A stretch of 64,000 bases of DNA from Streptomyces monomycini (GCF_022271435.1 NZ_JAFIQY010000034.1:29927-93926), one strand, 5' to 3'; shown: positions 43,275 to 52,311, numbered from the stretch's first letter. Notes: generated from the letters alone by a model not told the origin. Made by a program: numbers and translations.

Positions 43275-44219
43275 TCAGCACGGGCCGACCGCGGTGCACA
43301 CCAACTCCTCGGCCAGCGCCCGCAGTTCGTCTACCCGCAGGACCCGGTTCCCGAACCCGGGCAGCGGTACGTGCAGCTCCCGCATCCAGTGCTCGGGGAT
43401 CGCGTCGGCCCCGTACACCGCTCCGGCCAGACCCCCGGTGACCGCGGCGACGGTGTCGGTGTCACCGCCCAGGTCGACGGCGGCCCGCAGCGCGTCCTCG
43501 TACGAGCCGGTGGTGCGCAGCGCCCAGACGGCGGAGCCGAGGCAGGGCCGGACCGCGCCGTTGAACGCGGCGGCCTGGTCCGGGTGCCAGTCGGGCGTCA
43601 GGACGGAGGCGTAGCGGGCGCGGTGGGCGGGACGGATGTGGGAGAGGGCGTCCGGCAGGGCGTCGAGCGGGTCGTCGCCTTGCAGGGCGGCGTGCAGCAA
43701 CGCGTGGAACAGCGCCACTCCCTCCCCGGCCGCCGGGTCCCCGTGCGTCAGCGCGGACAGCCGGCGGGCGGCGTCCATGGACACCGCCCGGCCCGCCGCG
43801 GCGAAGTACACGGCGGCGGGCGTGGCGCGCATCAACGAGCCGTTGCCCGCGGCGCGCCGGTTGACCTGGTAGTGCCGGGCGGCGGCCCGGTCCCGCGGCT
43901 CGCCGTTGCCGAGCACGTCCCCGGTCTGCGAACCGATGTCCTTCGGCTCGGCAGCTGCCCAGCGTTGAAACCTGCGGAAGACATCCGGGAGGTCGAGTCC
44001 GCCGCGTTCCAGCAGTGACTCGGCGGTCAGTACCGCCATCTGTGTGTCGCCGGTGGCCTCGCCGGGGTCCCGGCCGCCGCCTCCGCACATGGTTCCCCGG
44101 CCGTCGGGGAAACGGTCCGTGTACGCGCCCGGCGCGCCGGACTCGAAGGGCGCGCCGAGGGCGTCCCCGGCGGCCGAGCCGACCACGGCACCGACCGCCC
44201 GCTGCACGGATTCCACCAC
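43275..44219 (-). CDS. ADP-ribosylglycohydrolase family protein
   Basis: This 314-residue hydrolase belongs to the DraG/ARH family, which removes ADP-ribose from proteins or small molecules using two Mg ions. The N-terminal metal motif GEATGDTQMAVLTAESLL and the C-terminal VDLGGDTDTVAAVTGGLAGA supply the Asp/Thr ligands. GSAAGDALGAPFE is the family's opening motif. The GTG at 44217-44219 begins 18 bp after the siderophore-interacting protein gene ends, so the two are probably cotranscribed and it may respond to iron through the upstream iron box. The target is unknown. Confidence 0.9.
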   Translation of the reverse strand: MVESVQRAVGAVVGSAAGDALGAPFESGAPGAYTDRFPDGRGTMCGGGGRDPGEATGDTQMAVLTAESLLERGGLDLPDVFRRFQRWAAAEPKDIGSQTGDVLGNGEPRDRAAARHYQVNRRAAGNGSLMRATPAAVYFAAAGRAVSMDAARRLSALTHGDPAAGEGVALFHALLHAALQGDDPLDALPDALSHIRPAHRARYASVLTPDWHPDQAAAFNGAVRPCLGSAVWALRTTGSYEDALRAAVDLGGDTDTVAAVTGGLAGAVYGADAIPEHWMRELHVPLPGFGNRVLRVDELRALAEELVCTAVGPC

Positions 44220-44237
44220 CGGCCCCCCGGAAGCACG

Positions 44238-45095
44238 TCAGGAAGCGGCAGACCGGGTGGTCTCCTGCTCGGCCTCGACCTGCTGGTTCCACTGCTGCTT
44301 GGACGCCTGCCAGCCGTCCTCGTCGTGGCCGTTGCGCCAGTAGCCGGAGATCGACAGGTCCTCGCGCGGCACCTCCCGCTCGACGCGCAGCAACTTGCGC
44401 AACTCCTTCACGAAGCCGGCCTCGCCGTGGACAAAAGCGTGCACCCGGCCCGCGGGGAAGTCCAGCGCGCGGACGGCCTCGACCAGCCGATCGCCGACGG
44501 GCGCGGCACCGCGGTGCAGCCAGGTGATCTCGGCACCGGCCGGAGCCTCCAGCTTCTGCTCCTCCTCCGGGCCGGCGACCTCGATGAAGGCGTGGACGGG
44601 TACGTCCTCGGGGGCCCGGGCCAGGGAGGCGGCGATGGCCGGCAGGGCGCTCTCGTCACCGGCGAGCAGGTGCCAGTCGGCGTCGGGGTCCGGGGCGTAC
44701 GCGCCGCCGGGGCCGAGGAGCAGGGCCTCGTCACCCGGACGGGCGTGCGCCGCCCACGGCCCCGCGAGGCCGGAGTCGCCGTGCACCACGAAGTCGACCG
44801 CCAGCTCCCGCGTGTCCGGGTCCCAGGTGCGTACGGTGTAGGTACGGGTCCTGGGCCACTGGTCGCGGGGGAAGTCGGCGCGGATCTCGGCGATGTCCAG
44901 CGGTCGCGGGTAGTCCACGCCGGGCACCGGGAAGACCAGCTTGACGTAATGGTCGGTGTACTCGCCCGCCGAGAACTCCGCCAGGCCGTCACCGCCCAGC
45001 ACCACCCGCACCATGTGCGGCGTGAGCTGCTCGGTGCGCAGCACCTGTGCGTGAATGAGCTTGGGCTTCTTGCGGGCCGGACGCTCTGCTGCCAC
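44238..45095 (-). CDS. Siderophore-interacting FAD flavoprotein (ferric-siderophore reductase)
   Basis: This 285-residue cytosolic reductase of the SIP/ViuB family releases iron from imported ferric siderophores. The FAD-binding motif RTYTVRTWD is near residue 90, the nucleotide-binding motif HLLAGDESALPAIAASL near 150, and the C-terminal YWRNGHDEDGWQ completes the family pattern. The GTG at 45095 is preferred because GGGGAG lies 6 nt upstream; a GTG at 45113 would add six residues and could start a leaderless message. A near-consensus iron box lies at 45121-45139, so transcription should rise when iron is scarce. Confidence 0.92.
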   Translation of the reverse strand: MAAERPARKKPKLIHAQVLRTEQLTPHMVRVVLGGDGLAEFSAGEYTDHYVKLVFPVPGVDYPRPLDIAEIRADFPRDQWPRTRTYTVRTWDPDTRELAVDFVVHGDSGLAGPWAAHARPGDEALLLGPGGAYAPDPDADWHLLAGDESALPAIAASLARAPEDVPVHAFIEVAGPEEEQKLEAPAGAEITWLHRGAAPVGDRLVEAVRALDFPAGRVHAFVHGEAGFVKELRKLLRVEREVPREDLSISGYWRNGHDEDGWQASKQQWNQQVEAEQETTRSAAS

Positions 45096-45120
45096 GACGA
45101 TCTCCCCTGCCACGGTCTTG

Positions 45121-45139
45121 TTAGGTTTACCTAACCTAA
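45121..45139. promoter_or_regulatory. Iron box (DmdR1/IdeR operator)
   Basis: TTAGGTTTACCTAACCTAA matches 16 of 19 positions of the actinobacterial iron-box consensus TTAGGTTAGGCTAACCTAA. It lies 7 bp before the GTG at 45113 and 25 bp before the GTG at 45095 of the siderophore-interacting protein gene, in a typical repressor position. Confidence 0.85.
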
Positions 45140-45143
45140 CAGT

Positions 45144-46073
45144 TCAGGGGTGCAGCGTCGCCAGCAGCCGTTGCAAAGAACCGCCCAGCCCCCACTGGTC
45201 GGCGAGCGCTTCCAGCCGCTCCGGGTCGGCCGGCTCGCCGGGCAGCGCGGTGTCCACGTCCGGCACCGGCACGTCGGCGACCACCCGTACGACCTTCGGC
45301 GCGACCTCGACGTACGGGCGGGCCTCGGTCAGCCGCTTGCGCTGCGAGGGGGTGAGCCTGGACGCCGGGTCGTCGGCCGCGGCCATGATCCCCGCCAGGT
45401 CGCCGTACTGGGCGAGCAGCTTGGCGGCGGTCTTCTCGCCGATGCCCGGCACGCCCGGCAGGCCGTCGCTGGGATCGCCGCGCAGCAGCGCCAGATCGGC
45501 GTAACCGCTGCCGTCCACGCCGTACTTCTCCCGCAGCAGGGCCTCGTCGGTCATCTGGAGGGTGCCGACGCCCTTGAGCGGATACAGGATGCGCACACCG
45601 CGCGCGTCGTCGGCCAGCTGGAACAGGTCGCGGTCGCCGGTGACGATGTCGACCGGCCCGGTGGCGCGGGCGGTGAGCGTGCCGATGATGTCGTCCGCCT
45701 CGTACCCGGCGGCGCCGACCCGGGCGATGCCCAGCGCGTCGAGCACCTCCTCGATCACCGGGACCTGCGGGGAGAGGGTGTCCGGAATCTCCTCGGCGTC
45801 CGGCGCGGGGGAGCCGGCCGGGGCCTCCTCGGCGACGCGGTGCGCCTTGTACGAGGGGATGAGATCGACCCGCCACTGGGGGCGCCAGTCGAAGTCCATG
45901 CAGGCCACCAGGTCGTCGGGCTGGTGGTCCTGGACGAGCCGGGCGATGAAGTCCAGCAGTCCGCGCACCGCGTTGACCGGCGTGCCGTCCGGAGCCCGGA
46001 CCGACTCCGGCACGCCGAAATAGGCGCGGAAGTAGAGGGAGGCGGTGTCGAGGAGCATCAGGCGTCGAGTCAC
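45144..46073 (-). CDS. 5'-3' exonuclease (PolI N-terminal/FEN-like)
   Basis: This 309-residue nuclease resembles the 5' nuclease domain of DNA polymerase I without the polymerase. The N-terminal metal motif MLLDTASLYFRAYFGVP, DFDWRP, and the acidic cluster EADDIIGTLTARA with DIVTGDRDLFQLAD are present. The helix-hairpin-helix GVPGIGEKTAAKLLAQYG binds DNA. It probably trims flaps or RNA primers in repair and replication. The GTG at 46071-46073 gives the usual MTRRLMLLDTAS start; longer extensions are not conserved. The siderophore gene downstream on the same strand has its own promoter and iron box just after this stop codon. Confidence 0.92.
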   Translation of the reverse strand: MTRRLMLLDTASLYFRAYFGVPESVRAPDGTPVNAVRGLLDFIARLVQDHQPDDLVACMDFDWRPQWRVDLIPSYKAHRVAEEAPAGSPAPDAEEIPDTLSPQVPVIEEVLDALGIARVGAAGYEADDIIGTLTARATGPVDIVTGDRDLFQLADDARGVRILYPLKGVGTLQMTDEALLREKYGVDGSGYADLALLRGDPSDGLPGVPGIGEKTAAKLLAQYGDLAGIMAAADDPASRLTPSQRKRLTEARPYVEVAPKVVRVVADVPVPDVDTALPGEPADPERLEALADQWGLGGSLQRLLATLHP

Positions 46074-46313
46074 ACCCCGATGATGCCGTACCCCCGGCGG
46101 CGCGGCCGGGCGGTGCCGCGGGGGCGGGCCGGGCGGAGGTGTGAACTGGGTCACCAGTGTGTTTGTCATTTTGAAAAGGGGGCAGGCGCGCGGCCGGAGC
46201 GGAGCCGGTGGATTTTCAACATTTCCATCGGTTAACGGCGGGCCCGACCCGTGCCGCGCCACGACCTGCCGACGGGGGAGGCGGGTCGTACCCAGTCAAT
46301 TCGAGAGGTGTAT

Positions 46314-47660
46314 GTGGCCAGGCTGCAAGCCGAGCACGTGTACAAAGTGTTCGGGAGACGACCCGAGGACGCCGTACGACGGCTCGAAGACGGTGCGAGC
46401 CGCGAGGAGCTACGGGCCGACGGAACGACCGCCGCGGTGATCGACGCGTCGTTCTCCGTGGACGAGGGCCAGATCTTCGTCGTCATGGGGCTGTCCGGAT
46501 CCGGTAAGTCCACTCTGCTGCGGACCCTCAACGGGCTGCTGGAGCCGACCGCCGGAAGCGTCCGGTTCGACGGTCAGGACCTGACCTCGCTCAGCGACAA
46601 GGAACTGCGCAAGGTCCGCTCCGAGAAGATCTCCATGGTCTTCCAGCACTTCGCGCTCTTCCCGCACCGCAGTGTGCTGGAGAACGCCGCGTACGGGCTG
46701 GAGGTCCAGGGCGTACCCCGGGCCGAACGCGACAAGCGCGCCACCGAGGCGCTGCACCTCGCGGGCCTCGAAGGCTGGGAGAAGTCCTGGCCCGACGAGC
46801 TGTCCGGCGGCATGCAGCAGCGGGTGGGCCTGGCCCGCGCGCTGGCCACCGACGCCGACCTGCTGCTGATGGACGAGTCCTTCAGCGCGCTGGACCCGCT
46901 GATCCGCCGCGACATGCAGGACCAGCTCCTGGAACTCCAGAAGACGCTGAAGAAGACCATCGTCTTCATCACCCACGACCTGAACGAGGCCATGCGCCTC
47001 GGCGACCGGATCGCCGTGATGCGCGACGGCCGCATCGTGCAGACCGGCAGCGCCGAGGACATCCTCCTGCGGCCCGCCAACGACTACGTGGCCTCCTTCA
47101 TCCAGGACGTCGACCGCTCCCGGGTGCTCACCGCCGGAGCCATCATGGTCGACGCCGGCGAGGTGCTGGGCAGCACGGCGGAGGACGGCGAGACGATCCG
47201 TACGGCCGAGGAGTTCCTCGCCGCCACGCCCGCCACCGTCCACCTGGATACCCCGGTCGCGGAGCTGTTCGGCCCCTGCTCGGCCGGGACCGTACCGGTC
47301 GCCGTCGTCGACGCGGACGGCGAGCTGGCCGGCGCGGTGCCGGTGCGGCGGCTGCTGTCCGTCCTCAGTGAGGGCGGACAGGCGGCCGGGACCGCCGGGC
47401 GGGCGGACGCCACGGACACGGACGCCACGGACACGGGAGCCGCTCAGACCCGTACCGAGGCCCGGGCCTCCGAAGACGCCACCCCCACCGGCGGCAAGAA
47501 GGCGGAGCCCGTGGGCGGGAAAGCCGACGCCGACGGCAAGAAGACGGCCGCCGACCGCGAGGAGACGGCCGCCGACGGCAAGGCGGACGTCCAGCCCGAC
47601 GGCAAACCTGACGGCATGACGGGCGGCAGGCCCGAGGACAAGGTGATCGCCGGTGCCTAG
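46314..47660 (+). CDS. Glycine betaine/proline ABC transporter ATP-binding protein
   Basis: This 448-residue ATPase of the OpuAA/ProV type energises osmoprotectant import. Walker A GLSGSGKST is near residue 62, the Q-loop is FQHFALFPHR, the signature is LSGGMQQRVGLARAL, and Walker B LLLMDESFSALDP follows. A CBS-like region lies at about 270-350. The last ~90 residues are Asp/Gly/Lys/Thr-rich and low-complexity. The GTG at 46314 (GAGAGGT upstream) is preferred; the frame is open to 46251. The stop overlaps the start of the permease fusion by 8 bp, indicating translational coupling. An ACTGG-N4-CCAGT inverted repeat lies in its upstream region. Confidence 0.92.
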   Translation: MARLQAEHVYKVFGRRPEDAVRRLEDGASREELRADGTTAAVIDASFSVDEGQIFVVMGLSGSGKSTLLRTLNGLLEPTAGSVRFDGQDLTSLSDKELRKVRSEKISMVFQHFALFPHRSVLENAAYGLEVQGVPRAERDKRATEALHLAGLEGWEKSWPDELSGGMQQRVGLARALATDADLLLMDESFSALDPLIRRDMQDQLLELQKTLKKTIVFITHDLNEAMRLGDRIAVMRDGRIVQTGSAEDILLRPANDYVASFIQDVDRSRVLTAGAIMVDAGEVLGSTAEDGETIRTAEEFLAATPATVHLDTPVAELFGPCSAGTVPVAVVDADGELAGAVPVRRLLSVLSEGGQAAGTAGRADATDTDATDTGAAQTRTEARASEDATPTGGKKAEPVGGKADADGKKTAADREETAADGKADVQPDGKPDGMTGGRPEDKVIAGA

Positions 47661-50250
47661 AATCGACGTCGGCTCCTGGGCCAACACCTGTGTCGAATGG
47701 CTGCGCAACCACCTCACGTGGTTCTTCGACTTCGTCTCGCACGTCCTCACGGACATGTACAACGGCATCGAGACGGTGCTCTCCGCACCGCAGCCGTTCC
47801 TGCTGATGGGCATCTTCGCGGTGCTCGCCTGGTGGCTGCGCGGCCTGCCGGCCGCCGTCCTCACCTTCGCCGGCTTCGCGCTGATCGACTCGATCGAGCA
47901 GTGGCAGGCCACCATGCAGTCCCTGTCGCTGGTGCTGGTCGCCTGCATCATCACCATCGTCGTCGCGGTGCCGCTCGGCATCTGGGCCGCCCGCAACCGC
48001 GCCGTCGGCGGCGCGCTGCGCCCGGTCCTGGACCTGATGCAGACGATGCCCGCGATGGTCTACCTGATCCCCGGCATCCTCTTCTTCGGCATCGGTGTGA
48101 TGCCCGGCATGGTGGCGACCATCATCTTCTCGATGCCGCCCGCCGTCCGGATGACCGAGCTGGGCATCCGCCAGGTCGACGGGGAACTGGTCGAGGCGGC
48201 CGAGGCGTTCGGCACCCACCCGCGCCGCACCCTCTTCCGGGTGCAGCTGCCGCTGGCGCTGCCCACGATCATGGCCGGTATCAACCAGGTCATCATGCTG
48301 GCGCTGTCCATGGTCGTCATCGCCGGCATGGTCGGCGCGGAGGGCCTGGGGTCGTCGGTCTACAACGCGGTCAGCTCCGTGAACGTGGCCCTCGGCTTCG
48401 AGGCCGGTCTCGCCGTCGTCATCCTCGCCATGTACCTGGACCGGATGACCGGCGCCCTCAACGAGCGGGTCTCGCCGCTGGGCCGCCGCGCGCTGGCCAA
48501 GGCGCAGGCCGCGCTGGGCGGCGCGAAGTTCCTGTACTGGAAGCCCGGCACCTCCGTGGCGATGGTCGGCGTGGTCGTGCTCGCGCTGGTCGCCGGCGGT
48601 CTGAACGTCTTCGGCAAGGAAGGCGGGAAGACCGACGGCGGCGGCCGCCCGCTCACCCTCGGGTACGTCAACTGGGACGAGGGCAAGGCCACCACGTACC
48701 TGTGGAAGGAAATCCTCGAACAGCGCGGCTTCAAGCCGAAGGCGCAGGCGCTGGAGGCCGGCGCGCTGTTCACCGGGCAGGCCCGCGGCGACATCGACGT
48801 GCAGACCAACGCCTGGCTGCCCACCACGCACGCCGAGTACTACAAGAAGTACAAGGACAAGCTGGAGGACCTGGGCGCCTGGTACGACAAGACCTCGCTG
48901 GAGATCGCGGTCCCGTCGTACATGAAGGACGTCAAGACCCTCGACGACCTCAAGGGCAAGGCGGGCGAGTTCGGCGGCAAGATCACCGGCATCGAGCCGG
49001 GCGCCGGCGAGATGAAGATCCTCAAGGACAAGGTCCTGGGGGCCTACGGCCTGGACGACGAGTACAAGGTCGCCGAGTCCAGCACCGCGTCCATGCTGAC
49101 CGAGCTGGACCGCGCGTACGCGGCGAAGAAGCCGATCGCCGTCACGCTGTGGTCGCCGCACTGGGCGTACGACAAGTACGACCTGACCAAGCTGGAGGAC
49201 CCCAAGGGCGCCTTCGGCTCCGGTGACAGCCTGCACCTGCTGGGCCGCAAGGGCTTCGCCCAGGACGAGCCCGAGGTCGCCAAGTGGATGAAGAACTTCC
49301 ACCTGGACGAGAAGCAGCTCACCAGCCTGGAGAACGAGGTCAAGAGCGCCGGCGAGGGCCACGAGCAGGACGGCGTGCGCGGCTGGCTGAAGAAGAACCC
49401 GGGCCTGGTCGACAAGTTCGCCCCGTCGGCGAACGCCACGTACACCAAGGGCAAGGACGCCGGCGCGGCCCCGAACATCGGCTACCCGGCGTGGGACGAG
49501 GGCATCGCCACCACGTACCTGTGGAAGAACGTCCTGGAGAAGCGCGGCTACAAGCCGAACATCCGCAACCTGGACGTCGGCCCGATGTGGACCGGACTGT
49601 CCAGCGGGCAGATCGACGTCGAGTTCGACGCCTGGCTGCCGGTCGCGCAGAAGCAGTACTGGGACCAGTACAAGGACGATCTCGTCGATGTCGGCGCGTG
49701 GTACGACAAGACGTCGCTGGAGATCGCGGTGCCGTCCTACGTCAAGGACGTCAAGACGCTGGACGACCTGCGCGAGCACCAGGACGAGTTCAAGGGCAAG
49801 ATCATCGGCATCGAGCCGGGCACCGGTGAGATGAAGCGCCTCAAGGACACCGTCGCGCCCGCGTACGGCCTGGAGGACTTCCAGGTCACCGAGGCCGGCA
49901 CCAGCTCCATGCTGGCCGAGCTGGACCGTGCCTACGCCAAGAAGGAGCCGATCGCGGTCGTGCTCTGGTCGCCGCACTGGGCGTACAGCAAGTACGACCT
50001 GACCAAGCTCGCCGACCCGAAGCACACCTGGGGCGACAACAACCAGATCAAGTCGCTGGGCCACAAGAGCTTCCCGGAGAAGTTCCCGGAGTTCAACGGC
50101 TGGCTGAAGAACTGGAAGATGTCGCCCGAGGAGCTGGGCAGCCTGGAGAAGGAGATCCAGGACGCCGGCAAGGGCCACGAGAACGACGGTGTCGAGAAGT
50201 GGATCGACGCCCACCCGGGCATCGTCGACAAGATGGCGCCGGTGCAGTGA
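47653..50250 (+). CDS. Glycine betaine ABC transporter permease fused to two substrate-binding domains
   Basis: This 865-residue protein combines three modules. The N-terminal permease (about residues 1-310) has roughly six to eight membrane helices and the EAA loop EAAEAFGTHPRRTLFRVQLP. A further membrane segment near 315-330 leads to a first OpuAC-type binding domain (about 332-590) and a second one (about 607-865). Both binding domains share GAWYDKTSLEIAVPSY, KDVKTLDDL and LWSPHWAY, including Trp/Tyr residues likely to cage the quaternary amine. It imports glycine betaine or related solutes under osmotic stress with the ATPase encoded upstream. The GTG at 47653 overlaps the previous gene. 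The tandem receptor arrangement is unusual but known in the OpuA-type field. Confidence 0.9.
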   Translation: MPRIDVGSWANTCVEWLRNHLTWFFDFVSHVLTDMYNGIETVLSAPQPFLLMGIFAVLAWWLRGLPAAVLTFAGFALIDSIEQWQATMQSLSLVLVACIITIVVAVPLGIWAARNRAVGGALRPVLDLMQTMPAMVYLIPGILFFGIGVMPGMVATIIFSMPPAVRMTELGIRQVDGELVEAAEAFGTHPRRTLFRVQLPLALPTIMAGINQVIMLALSMVVIAGMVGAEGLGSSVYNAVSSVNVALGFEAGLAVVILAMYLDRMTGALNERVSPLGRRALAKAQAALGGAKFLYWKPGTSVAMVGVVVLALVAGGLNVFGKEGGKTDGGGRPLTLGYVNWDEGKATTYLWKEILEQRGFKPKAQALEAGALFTGQARGDIDVQTNAWLPTTHAEYYKKYKDKLEDLGAWYDKTSLEIAVPSYMKDVKTLDDLKGKAGEFGGKITGIEPGAGEMKILKDKVLGAYGLDDEYKVAESSTASMLTELDRAYAAKKPIAVTLWSPHWAYDKYDLTKLEDPKGAFGSGDSLHLLGRKGFAQDEPEVAKWMKNFHLDEKQLTSLENEVKSAGEGHEQDGVRGWLKKNPGLVDKFAPSANATYTKGKDAGAAPNIGYPAWDEGIATTYLWKNVLEKRGYKPNIRNLDVGPMWTGLSSGQIDVEFDAWLPVAQKQYWDQYKDDLVDVGAWYDKTSLEIAVPSYVKDVKTLDDLREHQDEFKGKIIGIEPGTGEMKRLKDTVAPAYGLEDFQVTEAGTSSMLAELDRAYAKKEPIAVVLWSPHWAYSKYDLTKLADPKHTWGDNNQIKSLGHKSFPEKFPEFNGWLKNWKMSPEELGSLEKEIQDAGKGHENDGVEKWIDAHPGIVDKMAPVQ

Positions 50251-50292
50251 GGCGCTGAACGCGCGGTGGTGAGGCGCTGAGCGCACCACACG

Positions 50293-50328
50293 GGCCCCGC
50301 CCCCGGCTGTACGGCCGGAGGCGGGGCC
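50293..50328 (+). terminator. Terminator after the betaine transporter operon
   Basis: GGCCCCGCC (50293-50301) pairs with 50320-50328, with an inner CCGGC/GCCGG stem, 43 bp after the stop codon. Confidence 0.75.
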
Positions 50329-50369
50329 GTTCCGCGTCGGGCGCGGCCTCGTCCGCGTACGGTGGGGTG

Positions 50370-51113
50370 ATGACGACCGGTCAGCACCGCGCCCCGCGCG
50401 TGGTCTCCCTCGTGCCCTCGCTCACCGAGGCCGTGGCCGCCACCGCGCCCGGCCTGCTGGTCGGCGCCACCGACTGGTGCAGTCACCCCGCCGGGCTGGA
50501 CGTGCCGCGCGTCGGCGGCACCAAGAACCCGGACACCGCCCGGATCGCCGCCCTCGCGCCCGGCCTCGTCCTGGCCAACGAGGAGGAGAACCGCGCGCCG
50601 GACCTCGCCGCGCTGCGGGCCGCCGGACTGGACGTCCTGGTCACCGAGATCCGGGACCTGGACGAGGCGCTGCGTGAGCTGGAACGGGTCCTGGTGCGCG
50701 GCTGCCGGCTGCCCAGGCCCGGCTGGCTGGACGACGCGGCGGACGCCTGGCGGGACGTACGGGCCGAGGCGGCGGGCGCGCGCGGCGCGGTCGTGCCGAT
50801 CTGGCGGCGGCCCTGGATGGTGCTGGGCCGGGACACCTTCGCGGGGGACCTGCTCGCCCGGCTCGGTGTACGGAACCTCTACGCGGACCACGCCGAGCGG
50901 TATCCGCGCGTCCCGGTCGAGGAGCTGAACGCGCGCGGCGCCGACCTGGTGGTCCTCCCCGACGAGCCGTACCGCTTCACGGCGGACGACGGCCCCGAGG
51001 CGTTCCCGGGGCTGCCGTCCGCGCTGGTCAGCGGGCGTCATCTGACGTGGTACGGGCCGTCGTTGGCGGAGGCTCCGGCGGTGCTCAGGGCCGCGCTGGA
51101 AGCGGCTCGCTGA
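50370..51113 (+). CDS. Helical-backbone metal receptor, BtuF/cobalamin-binding-like, without signal peptide
   Basis: This 247-residue protein resembles periplasmic vitamin B12 or siderophore receptors: RVVSLVPSLTEAVAA at the N terminus, VGATDWCSHPAG, VGGTKNPDTARIAALAPGLV and GRDTFAGDLLARLG. It lacks a signal peptide or lipobox, so it should be cytosolic, unlike classic BtuF. A TACGGT -10 box ends 6 nt before the ATG at 50370, suggesting a leaderless mRNA; a GTG three bases upstream is an alternative. Its 3' end overlaps the convergent TDT transporter gene by 29 bp. No btuCD genes are nearby. Its role is uncertain. Confidence 0.8.
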   Translation: MTTGQHRAPRVVSLVPSLTEAVAATAPGLLVGATDWCSHPAGLDVPRVGGTKNPDTARIAALAPGLVLANEEENRAPDLAALRAAGLDVLVTEIRDLDEALRELERVLVRGCRLPRPGWLDDAADAWRDVRAEAAGARGAVVPIWRRPWMVLGRDTFAGDLLARLGVRNLYADHAERYPRVPVEELNARGADLVVLPDEPYRFTADDGPEAFPGLPSALVSGRHLTWYGPSLAEAPAVLRAALEAAR

Positions 51114-52311
51114 GGGGCGCCGTCCCGGGTGCCGCCTCTGGTGCCGGCACCGGTGCCGTCCCCGGCGCAGTTCCCGGCTTCTCCGGCGGCGGTACGAGAA
51201 GCCGGCCGCGCGCCAGTCCCAGCGCGGTACGGGCCCCGGCCACCAGCCAGGCCGCCACCAGTACGGCGAACAGTCCCACCGCGAGCCAGCCGAAGGCCGC
51301 GAGCCCGGTGTGCCGCGCCAGGCCCGCCGCGCCCGTCACGCACGTACCGACCGGGAAGGTGAACGCCCACCAGGTCATCGAGAACGTCATCCCGGCCCGG
51401 AAGGCCCGGACGACCAGGGCCGTCGCCAGCGCCAGCCACAGCAGCGCGAAGCCGGTGACCGGTACGCCGTACAGGAGCGCGAAGCCGCTCATCGCCTGCG
51501 CGTACCCGGCGCCGACCGCCCCCGGCGCGGCGTCCGCGAGGTTGTTGACCGCGGTCGTGGACTGGCCGAGCGGACCGAGGACGAGGAACAGCGTCGGGGT
51601 CAGCGCGAGCGGCAGCGGGCCGTGGTGGATCAGCCGGGCCAGCACCAGCGGCAGCACCAGCAGCGTGGCCAGCAGCGACATCCCGAACATCGCGTAACAG
51701 GCGAGCAGCATCGCCTCCTGCCACTGCCCGGCGGGCAGGTGCGGCACCAGGCCCGGGCCGAGCGCCGCCGAGACCATCGGCGCGACCAGCGGCAGGATCC
51801 ACACGGGGGAGGCGGTACCGGCCTCGATCCGGTGCCGGGCCACCATCAGGTACGGCACCGCCGCGGCCGCCGCGAGGCCCACCGCCGTACCGGCGCACCA
51901 CAGGACCGCGTCGACGGCGACGGCGGCCCGCTCGCCGAGCACGTCCGGGCCGACGGCGAGCGTCCCGCCGCCGACCGCCAGCAGGGCCATCGCCAGGCAG
52001 CCGTAGAACGGCGCCACCGCCGGGTCGAGGAGGTGGCGCCGCGCCTGGTCGGCGTGGCGGAGCCAGTGGACGGTACGGGCCGTCAGCAGGGTTGCCAGCA
52101 GGACGCCGGACAGCGCCCAGACCGCGACGTACGCGCCGCGCAGACCGGGGGAGTGCAGCGGCAGGGCCGCGCCGGCGTTGGCGACGATGGCGGTGCCCAT
52201 GACGGCGGCATACCAGTTGGGACCGAGGTGACGCAGGGCCGGGGAAGCGGCGCGGGAGCGGGCGGGGGGACGGGGGCCGGTGCGGGCGGAGGGCCGCGTC
52301 AGGGTTGCCAT
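51085..52311 (-). CDS. TDT-family transporter (TehA/SLAC1-like)
   Basis: This 408-residue integral membrane protein has about ten hydrophobic segments. The opening motif HLGPNWYAAVMGTAIVANAG is characteristic of the tellurite-resistance/dicarboxylate transporter family. FSMTWWAFTFPVGTC near residue 315 is also conserved. Family members export dicarboxylates, sulfite or other anions; the substrate is not evident. The last ~35 residues are Pro/Ala-rich. The ATG at 52309-52311 is 71 bp from the divergent LysR gene, which probably regulates it. Its 3' end overlaps the neighbouring convergent gene. Confidence 0.87.
   Translation of the reverse strand: MATLTRPSARTGPRPPARSRAASPALRHLGPNWYAAVMGTAIVANAGAALPLHSPGLRGAYVAVWALSGVLLATLLTARTVHWLRHADQARRHLLDPAVAPFYGCLAMALLAVGGGTLAVGPDVLGERAAVAVDAVLWCAGTAVGLAAAAAVPYLMVARHRIEAGTASPVWILPLVAPMVSAALGPGLVPHLPAGQWQEAMLLACYAMFGMSLLATLLVLPLVLARLIHHGPLPLALTPTLFLVLGPLGQSTTAVNNLADAAPGAVGAGYAQAMSGFALLYGVPVTGFALLWLALATALVVRAFRAGMTFSMTWWAFTFPVGTCVTGAAGLARHTGLAAFGWLAVGLFAVLVAAWLVAGARTALGLARGRLLVPPPEKPGTAPGTAPVPAPEAAPGTAPLSEPLPARP

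Noticed and set aside
42887..43299. Small overlapping ORFs in the gap after the MocR gene
   Set aside because: Arg/Pro/Thr-rich products with no ribosome-binding site, differing on each strand.
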